DNA of 64,000 nucleotides from Mycobacterium sp. UM_CSW. GTDB taxonomy: Bacteria > Actinomycetota > Actinomycetes > Mycobacteriales > Mycobacteriaceae. Numbering within the stretch: the first letter of the stretch is position 1; the number at the start of each line of letters is the position of its first letter. The notes below the pieces were generated by a model. It made no database searches. It worked only from the letters and a program-made list of their open reading frames with translations, and had not been told where the DNA came from. Of this stretch, positions 26,804 through 35,277 are shown in pieces. A program made the position numbers and the translations under genes. Location of the stretch: positions 62,001 to 126,000 of the forward strand of contig NZ_AUWQ01000041.1 of NCBI RefSeq assembly GCF_000455205.1, given 5' to 3'.

Positions 26804-27247
26804 ATGACCGACCAAGTGTTCTACGAGGACGTCGCCGTCGGCGACCGGATGCCCACGCTGACGGTCACCGTCGACGAAACGCAGCTGTTCTTCTTCAGCG
26901 CCGCCACCTACAACGGCCACCGCATCCACTACGACAAGGAGTGGGCCCGTACCGTCGAGGGCTACGACGACGTGCTCGTACACGGGCCACTGCAGGCGGC
27001 ACTGCTGGCCCGCGCGATCGGCGACTGGATCGGCGGACGCGGCCGCCTGGTGTCCTTCTCGGTACAGAACCGGGCCGTCGCCTATCCCGGCCAGCCGCTC
27101 AGCTTCGGCGGCGAGGTGACGGGCAAGCGCCTCACCGAGAGCGGCGCGGGCCTCCTGGATCTCGAGATCTCCGGCCACCGCGACGACACCGTGCTGATGC
27201 CCGGAACGGCGACCGTCGAGCTGCCCCGACGCGGAACCCCGTCGTGA
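26804..27247 (+). CDS. MaoC family enoyl-CoA hydratase subunit
   Basis: 147 residues of hotdog fold. YNGHRIHYDKEWA near residue 36-48 is the conserved hydratase motif of FAS1/HTD-type MaoC proteins, with His and Asp likely catalytic. Together with the preceding gene it would form a heteromeric hydratase, as ChsH1-ChsH2 does in cholesterol breakdown. RBS GGAGCGCC precedes its ATG. The thiolase GTG overlaps its TGA. Confidence 0.88.
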   Translation: MTDQVFYEDVAVGDRMPTLTVTVDETQLFFFSAATYNGHRIHYDKEWARTVEGYDDVLVHGPLQAALLARAIGDWIGGRGRLVSFSVQNRAVAYPGQPLSFGGEVTGKRLTESGAGLLDLEISGHRDDTVLMPGTATVELPRRGTPS

Positions 27248-28446
27248 CCGGGCTGCGCGGGGAAGCGGCGATCATCGGGATCGCCGAGCTGCCCGCCGAA
27301 CGGCGCCCGACCGGGCCGCCACGGTTCACCCTCGACCAGTACGCGTTGTTGGCGAAGCTGGCCATCGAGGACGCCGGCGTCGACCCCGGCTGCGTCAACG
27401 GCCTGCTCACCCACGGGGTGGCCGAATCGGCGATGTTCGCCCCGGCCACGCTGTGCGAATACCTCGGCATGGCATTGGATTTCGGTGAGCGGGTGGATCT
27501 CGGGGGAGCCACCTCGGCGGGAATGGTGTGGCGCGCCGCGGCGGCCGTGGAGCTCGGCATCTGCGACGCGGCACTGGCCGTCGTCCCGGGGTCGGCCGCC
27601 CTGCCGCAGTCCCAACGGCGGCCGCCGCCCGCACCGAATTGGTATGGGGCGTCATCGAACACCTACGGCTCCCCGCAGGCCGAGTTCGAGATCCCGTACG
27701 GCAACGTCGGCCAGAACGCCCCCTACGCGCAGATCGCCCAGCGCTACGCGGCCGAGTTCGGCTACGACGCCGCCGCCGTCGCCAAAATCGCGGTCGACCA
27801 GCGCGCCAACGCCTGCGCGCATCCGGGCGCGGTGTTCCACGGAACCCCGATCACGGTTGACGACGTTCTCGCCAGCCCGATGATCGCCGATCCCATCCAC
27901 ATGCTCGAGACGGTGATGCGGGTGCACGGGGGAGCCGGGGTCCTGGTCGCCAGCGCCGACATCGCGCGCCGAAGCCGCAACCGCCCCGTCTGGATCACGG
28001 GCTTCGGTGAGCACATCGCGTTCAAAACCCCGACCTACGCCGACGACCTGCTGCGCACGCCGATTGCGCGCGCCGCCGAGAAGGCGTTCGCGATGGCGGG
28101 GCTGGACCGGTCCGATGTCGACGTCGCCTCGATCTACGACTGCTACACCATCACGGTGCTGATGAGCCTGGAGGACGCCGGCTTCTGCGCCAAAGGCCAA
28201 GGCATGTCCTGGGTTAGCGACCACGATCTGACTTACCGCGGCGACTTCCCCCTCAATACCGCGGGCGGTCAACTGTCCTTCGGTCAGGCGGGGATGGCCG
28301 GGGGGATGCACCACGTCGTGGACGGGGCGCGTCAGGTCATGGGCCGGGCCGGCGACGCACAGGTGCCCGGCTGCGACGTCGGGTTCATCACCGGCAACGG
28401 CGGGATCATGAGCGAGCAGGTCGCCTTGCTGATCCGGGGGGACTAG
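27244..28446 (+). CDS. SCP2-thiolase-like lipid-transfer protein (Ltp2-like aldolase)
   Basis: 400 residues from GTG 27244. The fold is the thiolase-like Ltp type: AAIIGIAELP opening, LGGATSAGMVWRAAAAVE, YGNVGQNAPYAQIAQRYAAEFG, then YDCYTITVLMSLEDAGFCAKGQG and GGQLSFGQAGMAGGMHHVVDGARQ. Ltp2 of M. tuberculosis performs a retro-aldol cleavage of the hydrated side chain when bound to a DUF35 domain (established). Position after two MaoC genes and before a DUF35 gene strongly supports the same role. Confidence 0.9.
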   Translation: MTGLRGEAAIIGIAELPAERRPTGPPRFTLDQYALLAKLAIEDAGVDPGCVNGLLTHGVAESAMFAPATLCEYLGMALDFGERVDLGGATSAGMVWRAAAAVELGICDAALAVVPGSAALPQSQRRPPPAPNWYGASSNTYGSPQAEFEIPYGNVGQNAPYAQIAQRYAAEFGYDAAAVAKIAVDQRANACAHPGAVFHGTPITVDDVLASPMIADPIHMLETVMRVHGGAGVLVASADIARRSRNRPVWITGFGEHIAFKTPTYADDLLRTPIARAAEKAFAMAGLDRSDVDVASIYDCYTITVLMSLEDAGFCAKGQGMSWVSDHDLTYRGDFPLNTAGGQLSFGQAGMAGGMHHVVDGARQVMGRAGDAQVPGCDVGFITGNGGIMSEQVALLIRGD

Positions 28447-28447
28447 C

Positions 28448-28855
28448 GTGACCGCCGAATACCCCGTGCCCGAGCCCACGCCGGTCTCCCAACCGTTCTG
28501 GGACGGCCTGCGCCAGCACCGAATCCTGGTGCAGTACTCGCCGTCGCTGCAACGCCACGTCTTCTACCCGCGCAGCCTGGCCCCCGGTTCGCTTGCCGAC
28601 GACCTGGAATGGCGCGAAATCGACGGCGCCGGAACGCTGTACACGTTCACCGTCGCGCGCCGACCCACCGGCCCGCCCTGGGCCGACGCGGTGCCGCAAC
28701 TGCCCGCGGTGGTGGCTTGGGACGCCGGGCCACGGATCAGCACCGAATTGGTGGACGTCGACCCGGCCGGCATCCGAATCGGAATGCGGGTCACGCCCGT
28801 GTTTTACGATCTGCCCGAGAGCGGAATCACCTTGCTGAAGTATCGGCCGGCGTGA
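28448..28855 (+). CDS. DUF35 OB-fold protein lacking zinc-ribbon cysteines
   Basis: 135 residues. LQRHVFYPRSLAPGSLADDLEWREIDGAGTLYTFTVARR matches the zinc-ribbon-plus-OB layout of DUF35 in order, but the four ribbon cysteines are replaced (QYSPSLQ where CxxC is expected), so no zinc can be bound in the usual way. DUF35 partners activate Ltp-type aldolases and thiolases. In the igr operon the domain is part of ChsH2; here it is a separate gene directly after ltp. The next start overlaps its stop as GTGA. Confidence 0.85.
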   Translation: MTAEYPVPEPTPVSQPFWDGLRQHRILVQYSPSLQRHVFYPRSLAPGSLADDLEWREIDGAGTLYTFTVARRPTGPPWADAVPQLPAVVAWDAGPRISTELVDVDPAGIRIGMRVTPVFYDLPESGITLLKYRPA

Positions 28856-28878
28856 CCGGCCCAGCGGCGGAGGCCACC

Positions 28879-29838
28879 ATGGACGACCCGATCGACGGCG
28901 TCGTGCAGGCGATGCTGCGCGAACTGAACGACGGATTCCCGCGCGTCGAGACCATGACCGGACCCGAAGCCCGCGCCGCGGTCGCCCAACGACGGCTGCC
29001 CGTCGAGAACGTCGGCGACGTTCGCGACACCATCGACCACGCGATCCCGGGCCCGGCGGGCGCCCTCCCGGTGCGGATCTACCACCCGCACGGCGAACCG
29101 TTCGGCCGCCGCCCCGGGATCGTCTTCTACCACGGCGGCGGATTCGTGTTCTGCGACATCGAATCCCACGACGGCTTCTGTCGCGCCCTGGCGCGCGGCG
29201 CCCAGGCCGTCGTCGTGTCCGTCGGCTACCGCCTGGCCCCCGAACACCCCGCACCCGCGGCCGCGCTCGACGCCTTCGCCGCGTACTGCTGGGTGGTAGA
29301 ACACGCGGCCGGGCTCGGCATCGACCCCATGCGGACGGCGGTCGCCGGCGACAGCGCCGGCGGGAATCTCGCGGCCGTCACCGCGATCCTGTGTCGCGAA
29401 CGAAGCGTCTCCCCGCCGGCCGCCCAGCTGCTGCTCTACCCGGCCATCGACCCGTCGTTCGACACCGACAGCTACCACCGCTATGGCACCGGATACTTCA
29501 ACACCCGCGCCGCGATGCAGTGGTACTGGCGGCAATACCTCGGCGCCGACAGGCTCGTCGACCCGCCCTACCTGGTGGCGCCCGCCCGCGCGGATTCTCA
29601 TGCGGACCTGCCCCCCGCGGTGATCGCGACCGCCGGGCTGGATCCGCTGCACAGCGAAGGATGCCACTACGCGCACCGCCTGCGCAGCGCCGGGGTACCG
29701 GTCGTGCACCGCGATTTCCCGGGATTGTTCCACGGGTTCATGACGATTCAATCCTTTCCGCCGGCGGCCTCGGCGCGCGAGATGATATGCGGCGACCTGC
29801 GCGGGCTCCTCGCGCCGACGCGTTGCGAGGCGACATGA
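28879..29838 (+). CDS. HSL-family alpha/beta hydrolase (esterase)
   Basis: 319 residues from ATG 28879 with GGAGG 5 bases upstream; GTG 28852 overlapping the DUF35 stop is an alternative. FYHGGGF forms the oxyanion site, GDSAGG the nucleophile, GLDPLHSEG the acid and LFHGFM the histidine, the hormone-sensitive-lipase triad. It is next to the BVMO, so it may hydrolyse the ester or lactone that the BVMO makes. Its stop overlaps the BVMO ATG, indicating coupled translation. Confidence 0.9.
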   Translation: MDDPIDGVVQAMLRELNDGFPRVETMTGPEARAAVAQRRLPVENVGDVRDTIDHAIPGPAGALPVRIYHPHGEPFGRRPGIVFYHGGGFVFCDIESHDGFCRALARGAQAVVVSVGYRLAPEHPAPAAALDAFAAYCWVVEHAAGLGIDPMRTAVAGDSAGGNLAAVTAILCRERSVSPPAAQLLLYPAIDPSFDTDSYHRYGTGYFNTRAAMQWYWRQYLGADRLVDPPYLVAPARADSHADLPPAVIATAGLDPLHSEGCHYAHRLRSAGVPVVHRDFPGLFHGFMTIQSFPPAASAREMICGDLRGLLAPTRCEAT

Positions 29839-31433
29839 CCGATACGGACGTCATCGTCGTCGGCGCGGGGTTCGCCGGACTGTATGCCGTGCACCGGGCG
29901 GCCTCGGCGGGGCTGTCGGTGATCGGCATCGAGGCGGCTCCCGACGTGGGCGGCACCTGGTATTGGAATCGCTATCCTGGCGCACGGTGCGACGTCGAAA
30001 GTGTGGACTACTCATACTCGTTCGACGAGGAACTGCAGCGGAGCTGGACCTGGACAGAACGCTTCGCCGCGCAGCCGGAGATCCTGGCCTATCTCCGCCA
30101 CGTCGCCGACCGGTTCGACCTGCGCCGCCACTACCGGTTCGGCGTCCACGTGGTCGGCGCCGACTTCGACCAGGACGACGGGCGCTGGCACGTGCGCACC
30201 TCCGGCGGCCAGGAGCACGCCGCGCGTTATCTGTTGTGCGCGACGGGCTGCCTTTCGGCGGTGAACCGCCCCGACATCCCCGGCGCCGGCGACTTCGCCG
30301 GCGAGGTGTACTTCACGGCCGAGTGGCCAGACGAGGATCCGGACCTGCGCGGCAAATGGGTGGGGCTGATCGGCACGGGTTCGTCTGGCATTCAAGCGGT
30401 TCCGGTCATCGCCGCCGAGGCGGAGCGGCTGGTGGTGTTCCAGCGCTCGGCGAACTACAGCATCCCGATGCCCAACCGCCCATGGTCTCCCGAGGAACAG
30501 CAACAGATCCGGGAGGACTACCCGGAGCGCCGCCGGCTGTCGGCCTACGCCTCGGCGGGCACGCCGCACGGCACCTACCACAAGAAGGCGATCGACACCG
30601 AACCGCAGGAGCGCCTCGATGCCCTGTGGCGGCGCTGGCGCGAGGGCGGCGTGCTGTTCGCCAAGACCTTCCCCGATCAGAACAGCGACCCGGCGGCGAA
30701 CGACATCGCAAGGGAATTCGCCGAGGAACGCATCCGGGAAATCGTGCACGATCCCGTCGTCGCGGCCGATCTCATACCGGTCGACCACCCGATCGGGACC
30801 AAGCGGATCTGTACCGACGCAGGTTATTACGCGACGTTCAACCGCGACAACGTCCGGCTGGTGAACCTGCGCCGCGAGCCCATCGACTCCATCACCGGTG
30901 AGGGCGTGCGAACCAGCGAAGCCACCTACCCGTGCGACGTGCTGGTCTTCGCGACCGGCTTCGACGCGCTGACCGGTGCGCTGACCCGGATCGACCCGTG
31001 CGGGCCCGGCGGAGTGCGGCTGCGCGACGTGTGGGCCGACGGCCCGCTGACGTTCCTCGGCCTGATGGTGCCGGGCCTGCCCAACCTGTTCACCATCAGC
31101 GGGCCCGGCAGCCCGTCGGTGCTGGCCAACATGGTGCTGCACGCCGAGGTGCAGATCGACTGGGTGATCGAACTGATGCTCACGGCGCGCCGACTCGGCC
31201 TCAGCGAGGTGGAACCGCGCCGCGACGCCGCCGTGGCCTGGACCCGCCACGTGGCACAGGCCGCCGACCAGACGCTTTTCCCCAAGGCCGCGTCGTCGTG
31301 GTACCTGGGCGCCAACATCGAAGGCAAGAAGCGCGTATTCATGCCCTACGCCGGCGGTTTCGGTAACTACCGGCGCCACTGCGACGCGGTCGCCGCCCAC
31401 AACTACGCCGGGCTGGTGCTGACCACCCGATGA
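29835..31433 (+). CDS. BVMO-like flavin monooxygenase with altered fingerprint
   Basis: 532 residues. FAD motif GAGFAG at about 10-15 and NADPH motif GTGSSG at about 180-185 are intact. The BVMO fingerprint FxGxxxHxxxWP reads FAGEVYFTAEWP at 154-165: Phe160 stands where the histidine should be. The rest of the protein closely resembles the BVMO at 228. It may be an active but altered Baeyer-Villiger enzyme or a different class B monooxygenase. It is coupled to the esterase before and the CoA synthetase after it. Confidence 0.88.
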   Translation: MTDTDVIVVGAGFAGLYAVHRAASAGLSVIGIEAAPDVGGTWYWNRYPGARCDVESVDYSYSFDEELQRSWTWTERFAAQPEILAYLRHVADRFDLRRHYRFGVHVVGADFDQDDGRWHVRTSGGQEHAARYLLCATGCLSAVNRPDIPGAGDFAGEVYFTAEWPDEDPDLRGKWVGLIGTGSSGIQAVPVIAAEAERLVVFQRSANYSIPMPNRPWSPEEQQQIREDYPERRRLSAYASAGTPHGTYHKKAIDTEPQERLDALWRRWREGGVLFAKTFPDQNSDPAANDIAREFAEERIREIVHDPVVAADLIPVDHPIGTKRICTDAGYYATFNRDNVRLVNLRREPIDSITGEGVRTSEATYPCDVLVFATGFDALTGALTRIDPCGPGGVRLRDVWADGPLTFLGLMVPGLPNLFTISGPGSPSVLANMVLHAEVQIDWVIELMLTARRLGLSEVEPRRDAAVAWTRHVAQAADQTLFPKAASSWYLGANIEGKKRVFMPYAGGFGNYRRHCDAVAAHNYAGLVLTTR

Positions 31434-33007
31434 CCGAGACTGTGCAGCAGCTGCTACGCGAACGCCGCAACGACGACACTGTCGCGGTCGTCCACGCCGA
31501 CCGGACGTGGACCTGGCGGCAACATCTGGCCGAGGCCGAGGCCGAGGCGGCCGCGCTGATCGGCCTCGCCGACCCCGCCCGTCCGCTGCACGTCGGCGCG
31601 CTGCTCAGCAACTCCCCGGCGATGCTGCGCGCCATGGCCGCCGCCGCGCTGGGCGGCTACGTGTTGTGCGGGATCAACACCACCCGGCGTGGGCCAGGGC
31701 TGCTCGCCGACATCCGCCGATCCGACTGCCAGATCCTGCTCGTCGACGGCGAGCACCTGCCCCTGTTGGAAGGCCTGGCGCTCAACGGGATTCAGGTCAT
31801 CGACGTGGGCTCGACGCGTTACGCCGACGCGGTCGCCGCGGCCCCGGCCCTCGTTCCGCATCGCGAGGTCACCGCCGCGGACACCCTGATGATGATCTTC
31901 ACCTCCGGCACCAGCGGAGACCCCAAGGCCGTCCGATTCGCGCACGGCATGGCGATCATGTGCGGGACCAGCCTGATCTGGCAGTACGACGTCACCGCCG
32001 AGGACGTCTGCTACCTGGCCATGCCGCTGTTTCACTCCAACGGGATCGCCGCCGGATGGGCGGTCGCCATCGGCAGCGGCGCCACGATGGTGCCGGCCAA
32101 GTTCTCGCCGTCACGCTTCATCGACGACGTGCGCCGCTACCAGGTGACCTACCTGAACTATGTCGGCAAGCCGCTGGCGCTGATCCTTGCCACGCCCGAA
32201 CGTCCCGACGACGCCGAGACCTCGCTGCGGATCGCGTTCGGCAACGAGGCGACCGATCGCGACATCGACGAGTTCGCACGGCGTTTCGGATGCCGCGTCA
32301 TCGACAGCTTCGGCTCCAGCGAGTTCGCGGTGATCGTCGTGCGCGAGGACGGCGCCCCACCCGGCTCGATCGGCAAGCCCTACCCGGGAGTCAGCATCTA
32401 CAACCCGCGAACCCTGACCGAGTGCGCGGTGGCGGAGTTCGACGACCACGGCGCGCTGACCAACTTCGACGACGCCGTCGGCGAACTCGTCAACACCCAG
32501 GGCGCCGGACCGTTCACCGGCTACTACAACGATCCCGCCGCGACGGCCGAGCGCATGCGGCACGGCATGTACTGGTCGGGCGATCTGGCCTACCGCGACG
32601 CCGACGGCTGGATCTATCTGGCCGGGCGCACCGCGGACTGGATGCGGGTGGACGGCGAAAACCTGGCGGCCGCGCCGATCGAGCGGATCCTGGAACGGCT
32701 GCCGCAGGTCGGTCAGGTCGCGGTTTATGCGGTGCCCGACGACCGGGTCGGCGACCAGGTGATGGCCGCACTCGTGCTACGCGACGAAACCCCCTTGAGC
32801 CCCGATGATTTCGAGAAGTTCCTCGCCTCGCAGCCCGACCTGTCGCCCAAGGCGTGGCCGCGCTACGTGCGGATCAACGACGACCTGCCCGCGACCGCCA
32901 CCAACAAGATCCTCAAACGGGAGTTGATCGCCGCCGGCATCACCGCGCAGGGTGGGATGCTGTGGACCCGCGCGACGCGCGGCACCACCTACAGCGTGAC
33001 GCCGTGA
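31430..33007 (+). CDS. AMP-dependent acyl-CoA synthetase (FadD17-like)
   Basis: 525 residues of ANL superfamily. The P-loop region reads MIFTSGTSGDPKAV (about 155-168), the later motifs are FGSSEFAVIV, YWSGDLAYRDADGWIYLAGR and the C-terminal lysine segment TATNKILKREL. It activates a carboxylic acid as acyl-CoA for the dehydrogenases of this operon. M. tuberculosis places FadD17 beside FadE26/FadE27 in a similar setting. Its stop codon is the first base triplet of the direct repeat that begins the adjacent islet. Confidence 0.9.
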   Translation: MTETVQQLLRERRNDDTVAVVHADRTWTWRQHLAEAEAEAAALIGLADPARPLHVGALLSNSPAMLRAMAAAALGGYVLCGINTTRRGPGLLADIRRSDCQILLVDGEHLPLLEGLALNGIQVIDVGSTRYADAVAAAPALVPHREVTAADTLMMIFTSGTSGDPKAVRFAHGMAIMCGTSLIWQYDVTAEDVCYLAMPLFHSNGIAAGWAVAIGSGATMVPAKFSPSRFIDDVRRYQVTYLNYVGKPLALILATPERPDDAETSLRIAFGNEATDRDIDEFARRFGCRVIDSFGSSEFAVIVVREDGAPPGSIGKPYPGVSIYNPRTLTECAVAEFDDHGALTNFDDAVGELVNTQGAGPFTGYYNDPAATAERMRHGMYWSGDLAYRDADGWIYLAGRTADWMRVDGENLAAAPIERILERLPQVGQVAVYAVPDDRVGDQVMAALVLRDETPLSPDDFEKFLASQPDLSPKAWPRYVRINDDLPATATNKILKRELIAAGITAQGGMLWTRATRGTTYSVTP

Positions 33008-33028
33008 CTCACCCGGCCTCGGCGGGCG
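33005..33028. repeat. Left copy of 24-bp direct repeat flanking the islet
   Basis: The copy begins TGACTCACCCGGCCTCGGCG and matches 37727-37750 at 23 of 24 positions (C here versus A there at position 8). It starts with the acyl-CoA synthetase stop TGA and contains, in reverse, the last codons PAEAG and stop of the DUF6545 gene. Identity stops abruptly on both sides. It resembles an attachment or target site duplicated by insertion. Confidence 0.8.
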
Positions 33029-34208
33029 CAATCTGGCTGAACTGTTCGGTGGCCGCTAGGGCGGGCTTCCACCATTTCGCCAGGGCCAACAGTTCGGTGA
33101 CCTCCTCGTCGAGGGTTGTCGCCCGGGAGCGCAGGATCGTTGCCACGTCGGGGGATCCGGGCGTGGCGTCTGCGGTTTTGGCTCTGGCGGCGTGAGCCAG
33201 TTGTAAGGTTTGCGACGCCGCGTCGTGTTCGGCGGTTGGCACGGCGTTTGCCTGGAGGAACCCGGCCAGCTCGTGCGGCGCTATGTCGCGGAAATAGGGA
33301 CGCAGGTGCAGGATGGCGTCGCGGATTTCGATAATTGTTTGGTGTAGCTGCAGGGTGGTCTTTTGAAACCGATAATTGTCGTCGTCGAGGTTGAAACTGC
33401 TTTCCGGGACCACCGTTGTCAAGCTTGCCCTTAAGGCGGCCAAGTTTTTCCAGGAGCGGCTGGTGGGATCCAGTCCGAGGTACCGCAGCACTCGCGCTAC
33501 GAGCGGAACAGCTCCGAAGCCATACACGATGACTGCTATGCAAAAGGCCTCAAAGCCGTGCAACCAGAGCCGGAACCTCAGGGTGTCGGTCCAGCCGAGC
33601 TGATCGGTCGCGGCAGAGACCAGCGCTTCCAGGCAGGCTGCTGCGGTCAGCACACCGACCAGTAGCCCGCCGACGGCGAGGAAGAGGTCACGTTTCTGGG
33701 TGCTCTTTCGCACCTCGGCTGCGAACATCCAAATAGCCCGAACCGCCAGCAGGAGAATCATGGCCGTATAGAAGCTGCAGGCCAAGACTCCGTCCCAGCC
33801 GCCGGCGACTTCAAGGGTTTGACCGGCAACGCGGGCACGGGTCGCCGCGACCAGGTATGCCACGCATAATATGACCGCGGCCAGGCGGTAATAGCGGTGA
33901 CCCCGGCGCGTTTCGACCGGTGAGAGCCGAGTCCACAACATCGTGAAGCCAATGAATTCGGTGGCGGCGAAGATCATTGCCGCGGAAGATAATTGCTGGG
34001 CGGTGGTGACGGTCAACAGAGCCCGTTTGGACAGCATGACTTCTACTTCGTGCTCACGCAGGAGCTCGATCAGCAGGATCCAGGCCATCAGATTGCTGTA
34101 GTACCTCTCGTAGAGGTTGGTCCTGCACCAGCGGAAGCGCGCGGCGAGAAGCACCGCCATGGCGATGATCACGGGCCAGGCGATGAAGCCTGGGACGGTG
34201 GAGGTCAT
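33009..34208 (-). CDS. DUF6545/MAB_1171c-type multi-pass membrane protein
   Basis: 399 residues with about seven hydrophobic helices in the first 250 (e.g. IAWPVIIAMAVLLAARF, FSAAMIF-type AAMIFAATEFIGFTML, VLACSFYTAMILLLAV), then a cytosolic helical tail. It looks like the actinobacterial family annotated as a MAB_1171c-type putative transporter, which is typically found beside HTH and ImmA/IrrE genes (recalled family knowledge). It overlaps the peptidase gene by 4 bp. Its last residues PAEAG are encoded in the flanking repeat and are shared with the DMT transporter. Confidence 0.75.
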   Translation of the reverse strand: MTSTVPGFIAWPVIIAMAVLLAARFRWCRTNLYERYYSNLMAWILLIELLREHEVEVMLSKRALLTVTTAQQLSSAAMIFAATEFIGFTMLWTRLSPVETRRGHRYYRLAAVILCVAYLVAATRARVAGQTLEVAGGWDGVLACSFYTAMILLLAVRAIWMFAAEVRKSTQKRDLFLAVGGLLVGVLTAAACLEALVSAATDQLGWTDTLRFRLWLHGFEAFCIAVIVYGFGAVPLVARVLRYLGLDPTSRSWKNLAALRASLTTVVPESSFNLDDDNYRFQKTTLQLHQTIIEIRDAILHLRPYFRDIAPHELAGFLQANAVPTAEHDAASQTLQLAHAARAKTADATPGSPDVATILRSRATTLDEEVTELLALAKWWKPALAATEQFSQIAPAEAG

Positions 34209-34708
34209 CGCCGATGGAAGAAGGCGCTACGCATCATCATCGACGAGCGTTCGTTGGCTTCGGCGGCCGCGATCATCAGCAGGGAAGCGAACATTTCGGC
34301 ATCGCGCTCTTGCTCGCTGCCGCCATTGCTGCGCCCGAGCACCGCGTGCACGGTTTGAGGATCGATATCGGGCAAGACCTGGCGGCACAGGTCGTGTTCC
34401 CGCCCCTTGTCTGCGCCGAAAGCAGGACTTCGGTGGTGACCTAGGAGCATGTGCCCGATCTCGTGGCCGACGATCTGGTCGATGTGGTAGTCGGTGGTCC
34501 CGATCTCGTGCAGGATCAGGTCGTCGTTGTCGCGAGCCAGCCACAGCCCGCATGGACTGTCGGCCAGAGCGGCGGTGTCGGTCGGAATCAATCTGATTGG
34601 GCGGCCGCGCAATTCGGCCAGATTGCGGATGAACACGTCCCTGTCCCAGGGGACCGGGATCGGTTGGCGACGTGCCAGCGCCAAGATGTCACCATTCGAA
34701 AGTGTCAT
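34205..34708 (-). CDS. ImmA/IrrE family metallo-endopeptidase
   Basis: 167 residues. The zinc motif HEIGH is at about residues 82-86 (VGHEIGHMLLGH), with a third ligand candidate in QERDAEMFASLL near the C-terminus, the arrangement of the ImmA/IrrE family. Such peptidases cleave a repressor or HTH protein to relieve repression under stress or in mobile elements (established for ImmA of ICEBs1 and IrrE/DdrO). Here it directly follows the EspR-like gene and overlaps the membrane protein gene. Confidence 0.88.
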   Translation of the reverse strand: MTLSNGDILALARRQPIPVPWDRDVFIRNLAELRGRPIRLIPTDTAALADSPCGLWLARDNDDLILHEIGTTDYHIDQIVGHEIGHMLLGHHRSPAFGADKGREHDLCRQVLPDIDPQTVHAVLGRSNGGSEQERDAEMFASLLMIAAAEANERSSMMMRSAFFHRR

Positions 34709-35173
34709 TTACGCCTCCCCCTCACCGGCGCCCGGGTGCGCGATCGGCGGAAGCCGCTCAAGTTCGCGAACGCGGTCAAGAATCAGGGCCACACTGTTGA
34801 GTGCCTGCGGAGTAAGGCCGCTCGCACGCATGGCCAAGTCCCGTACGCCGTTATCACGCAACGCTTGCAGAAGATTGAGTTGGGCATCGATCTGCGCGTC
34901 CGGATCGCGATCAATGAGATAGCTGGCCGGTACCCCGAAAAACTCGGCGATGGCGCGCAAATGTTGGACCGTTGGGTTGTCCTTGACTCCGCTTCTCAGC
35001 TGCCAGAGGTATGCCGGGCTGATCGAGACACCGGTTTGGGTGGTGATCGCGGCCGCGGCGGCAGCATTCGACAGCGGCGGCGTGTCTGGCCGACGCATGA
35101 TCTCGAAGAGCTTGTTCAGGCGGGCCGCCAGGTCGCCCTTCTCCACGCCTTGCGCATCCCCGTGGCCGCCCAT
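34709..35173 (-). CDS. EspR-like helix-turn-helix regulator
   Basis: 154 residues. LAARLNKLFEIM, then ISPAYLWQLRSGVKDNPTVQHLRAIAEFFGVPASYLID, closely follow the N-terminal HTH layout of EspR (Rv3849), a mycobacterial nucleoid-type regulator, and residues LQALRDNGVRDLAMRASGL match its dimerisation part. It is first in the three-gene minus-strand unit and divergent from mmpL. The adjacent peptidase might cleave it, by analogy with ImmA systems (inference). An internal GTG start is possible. Confidence 0.85.
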   Translation of the reverse strand: MGGHGDAQGVEKGDLAARLNKLFEIMRRPDTPPLSNAAAAAAITTQTGVSISPAYLWQLRSGVKDNPTVQHLRAIAEFFGVPASYLIDRDPDAQIDAQLNLLQALRDNGVRDLAMRASGLTPQALNSVALILDRVRELERLPPIAHPGAGEGEA

Positions 35174-35174
35174 G

Positions 35175-35213
35175 TGTACTCCCGTTTATCATGACCGCTA
35201 TCGGCATGTACTC
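35175..35213. promoter_or_regulatory. Paired TGTACTC motifs in divergent promoter
   Basis: TGTACTC occurs at 35175-35181 and again at 35207-35213, 32 bp apart, about three helical turns, on the same strand. The pair lies in the 104-bp region between the EspR-like start and the mmpL start and could be a binding site for the regulator. No further copy was noted. Confidence 0.4.
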
Positions 35214-35277
35214 ACGTTACTCAACTGGGGATGGTACGTCGGGCGATACCGGGTGACAAACTTTGGAAGGACACTAC

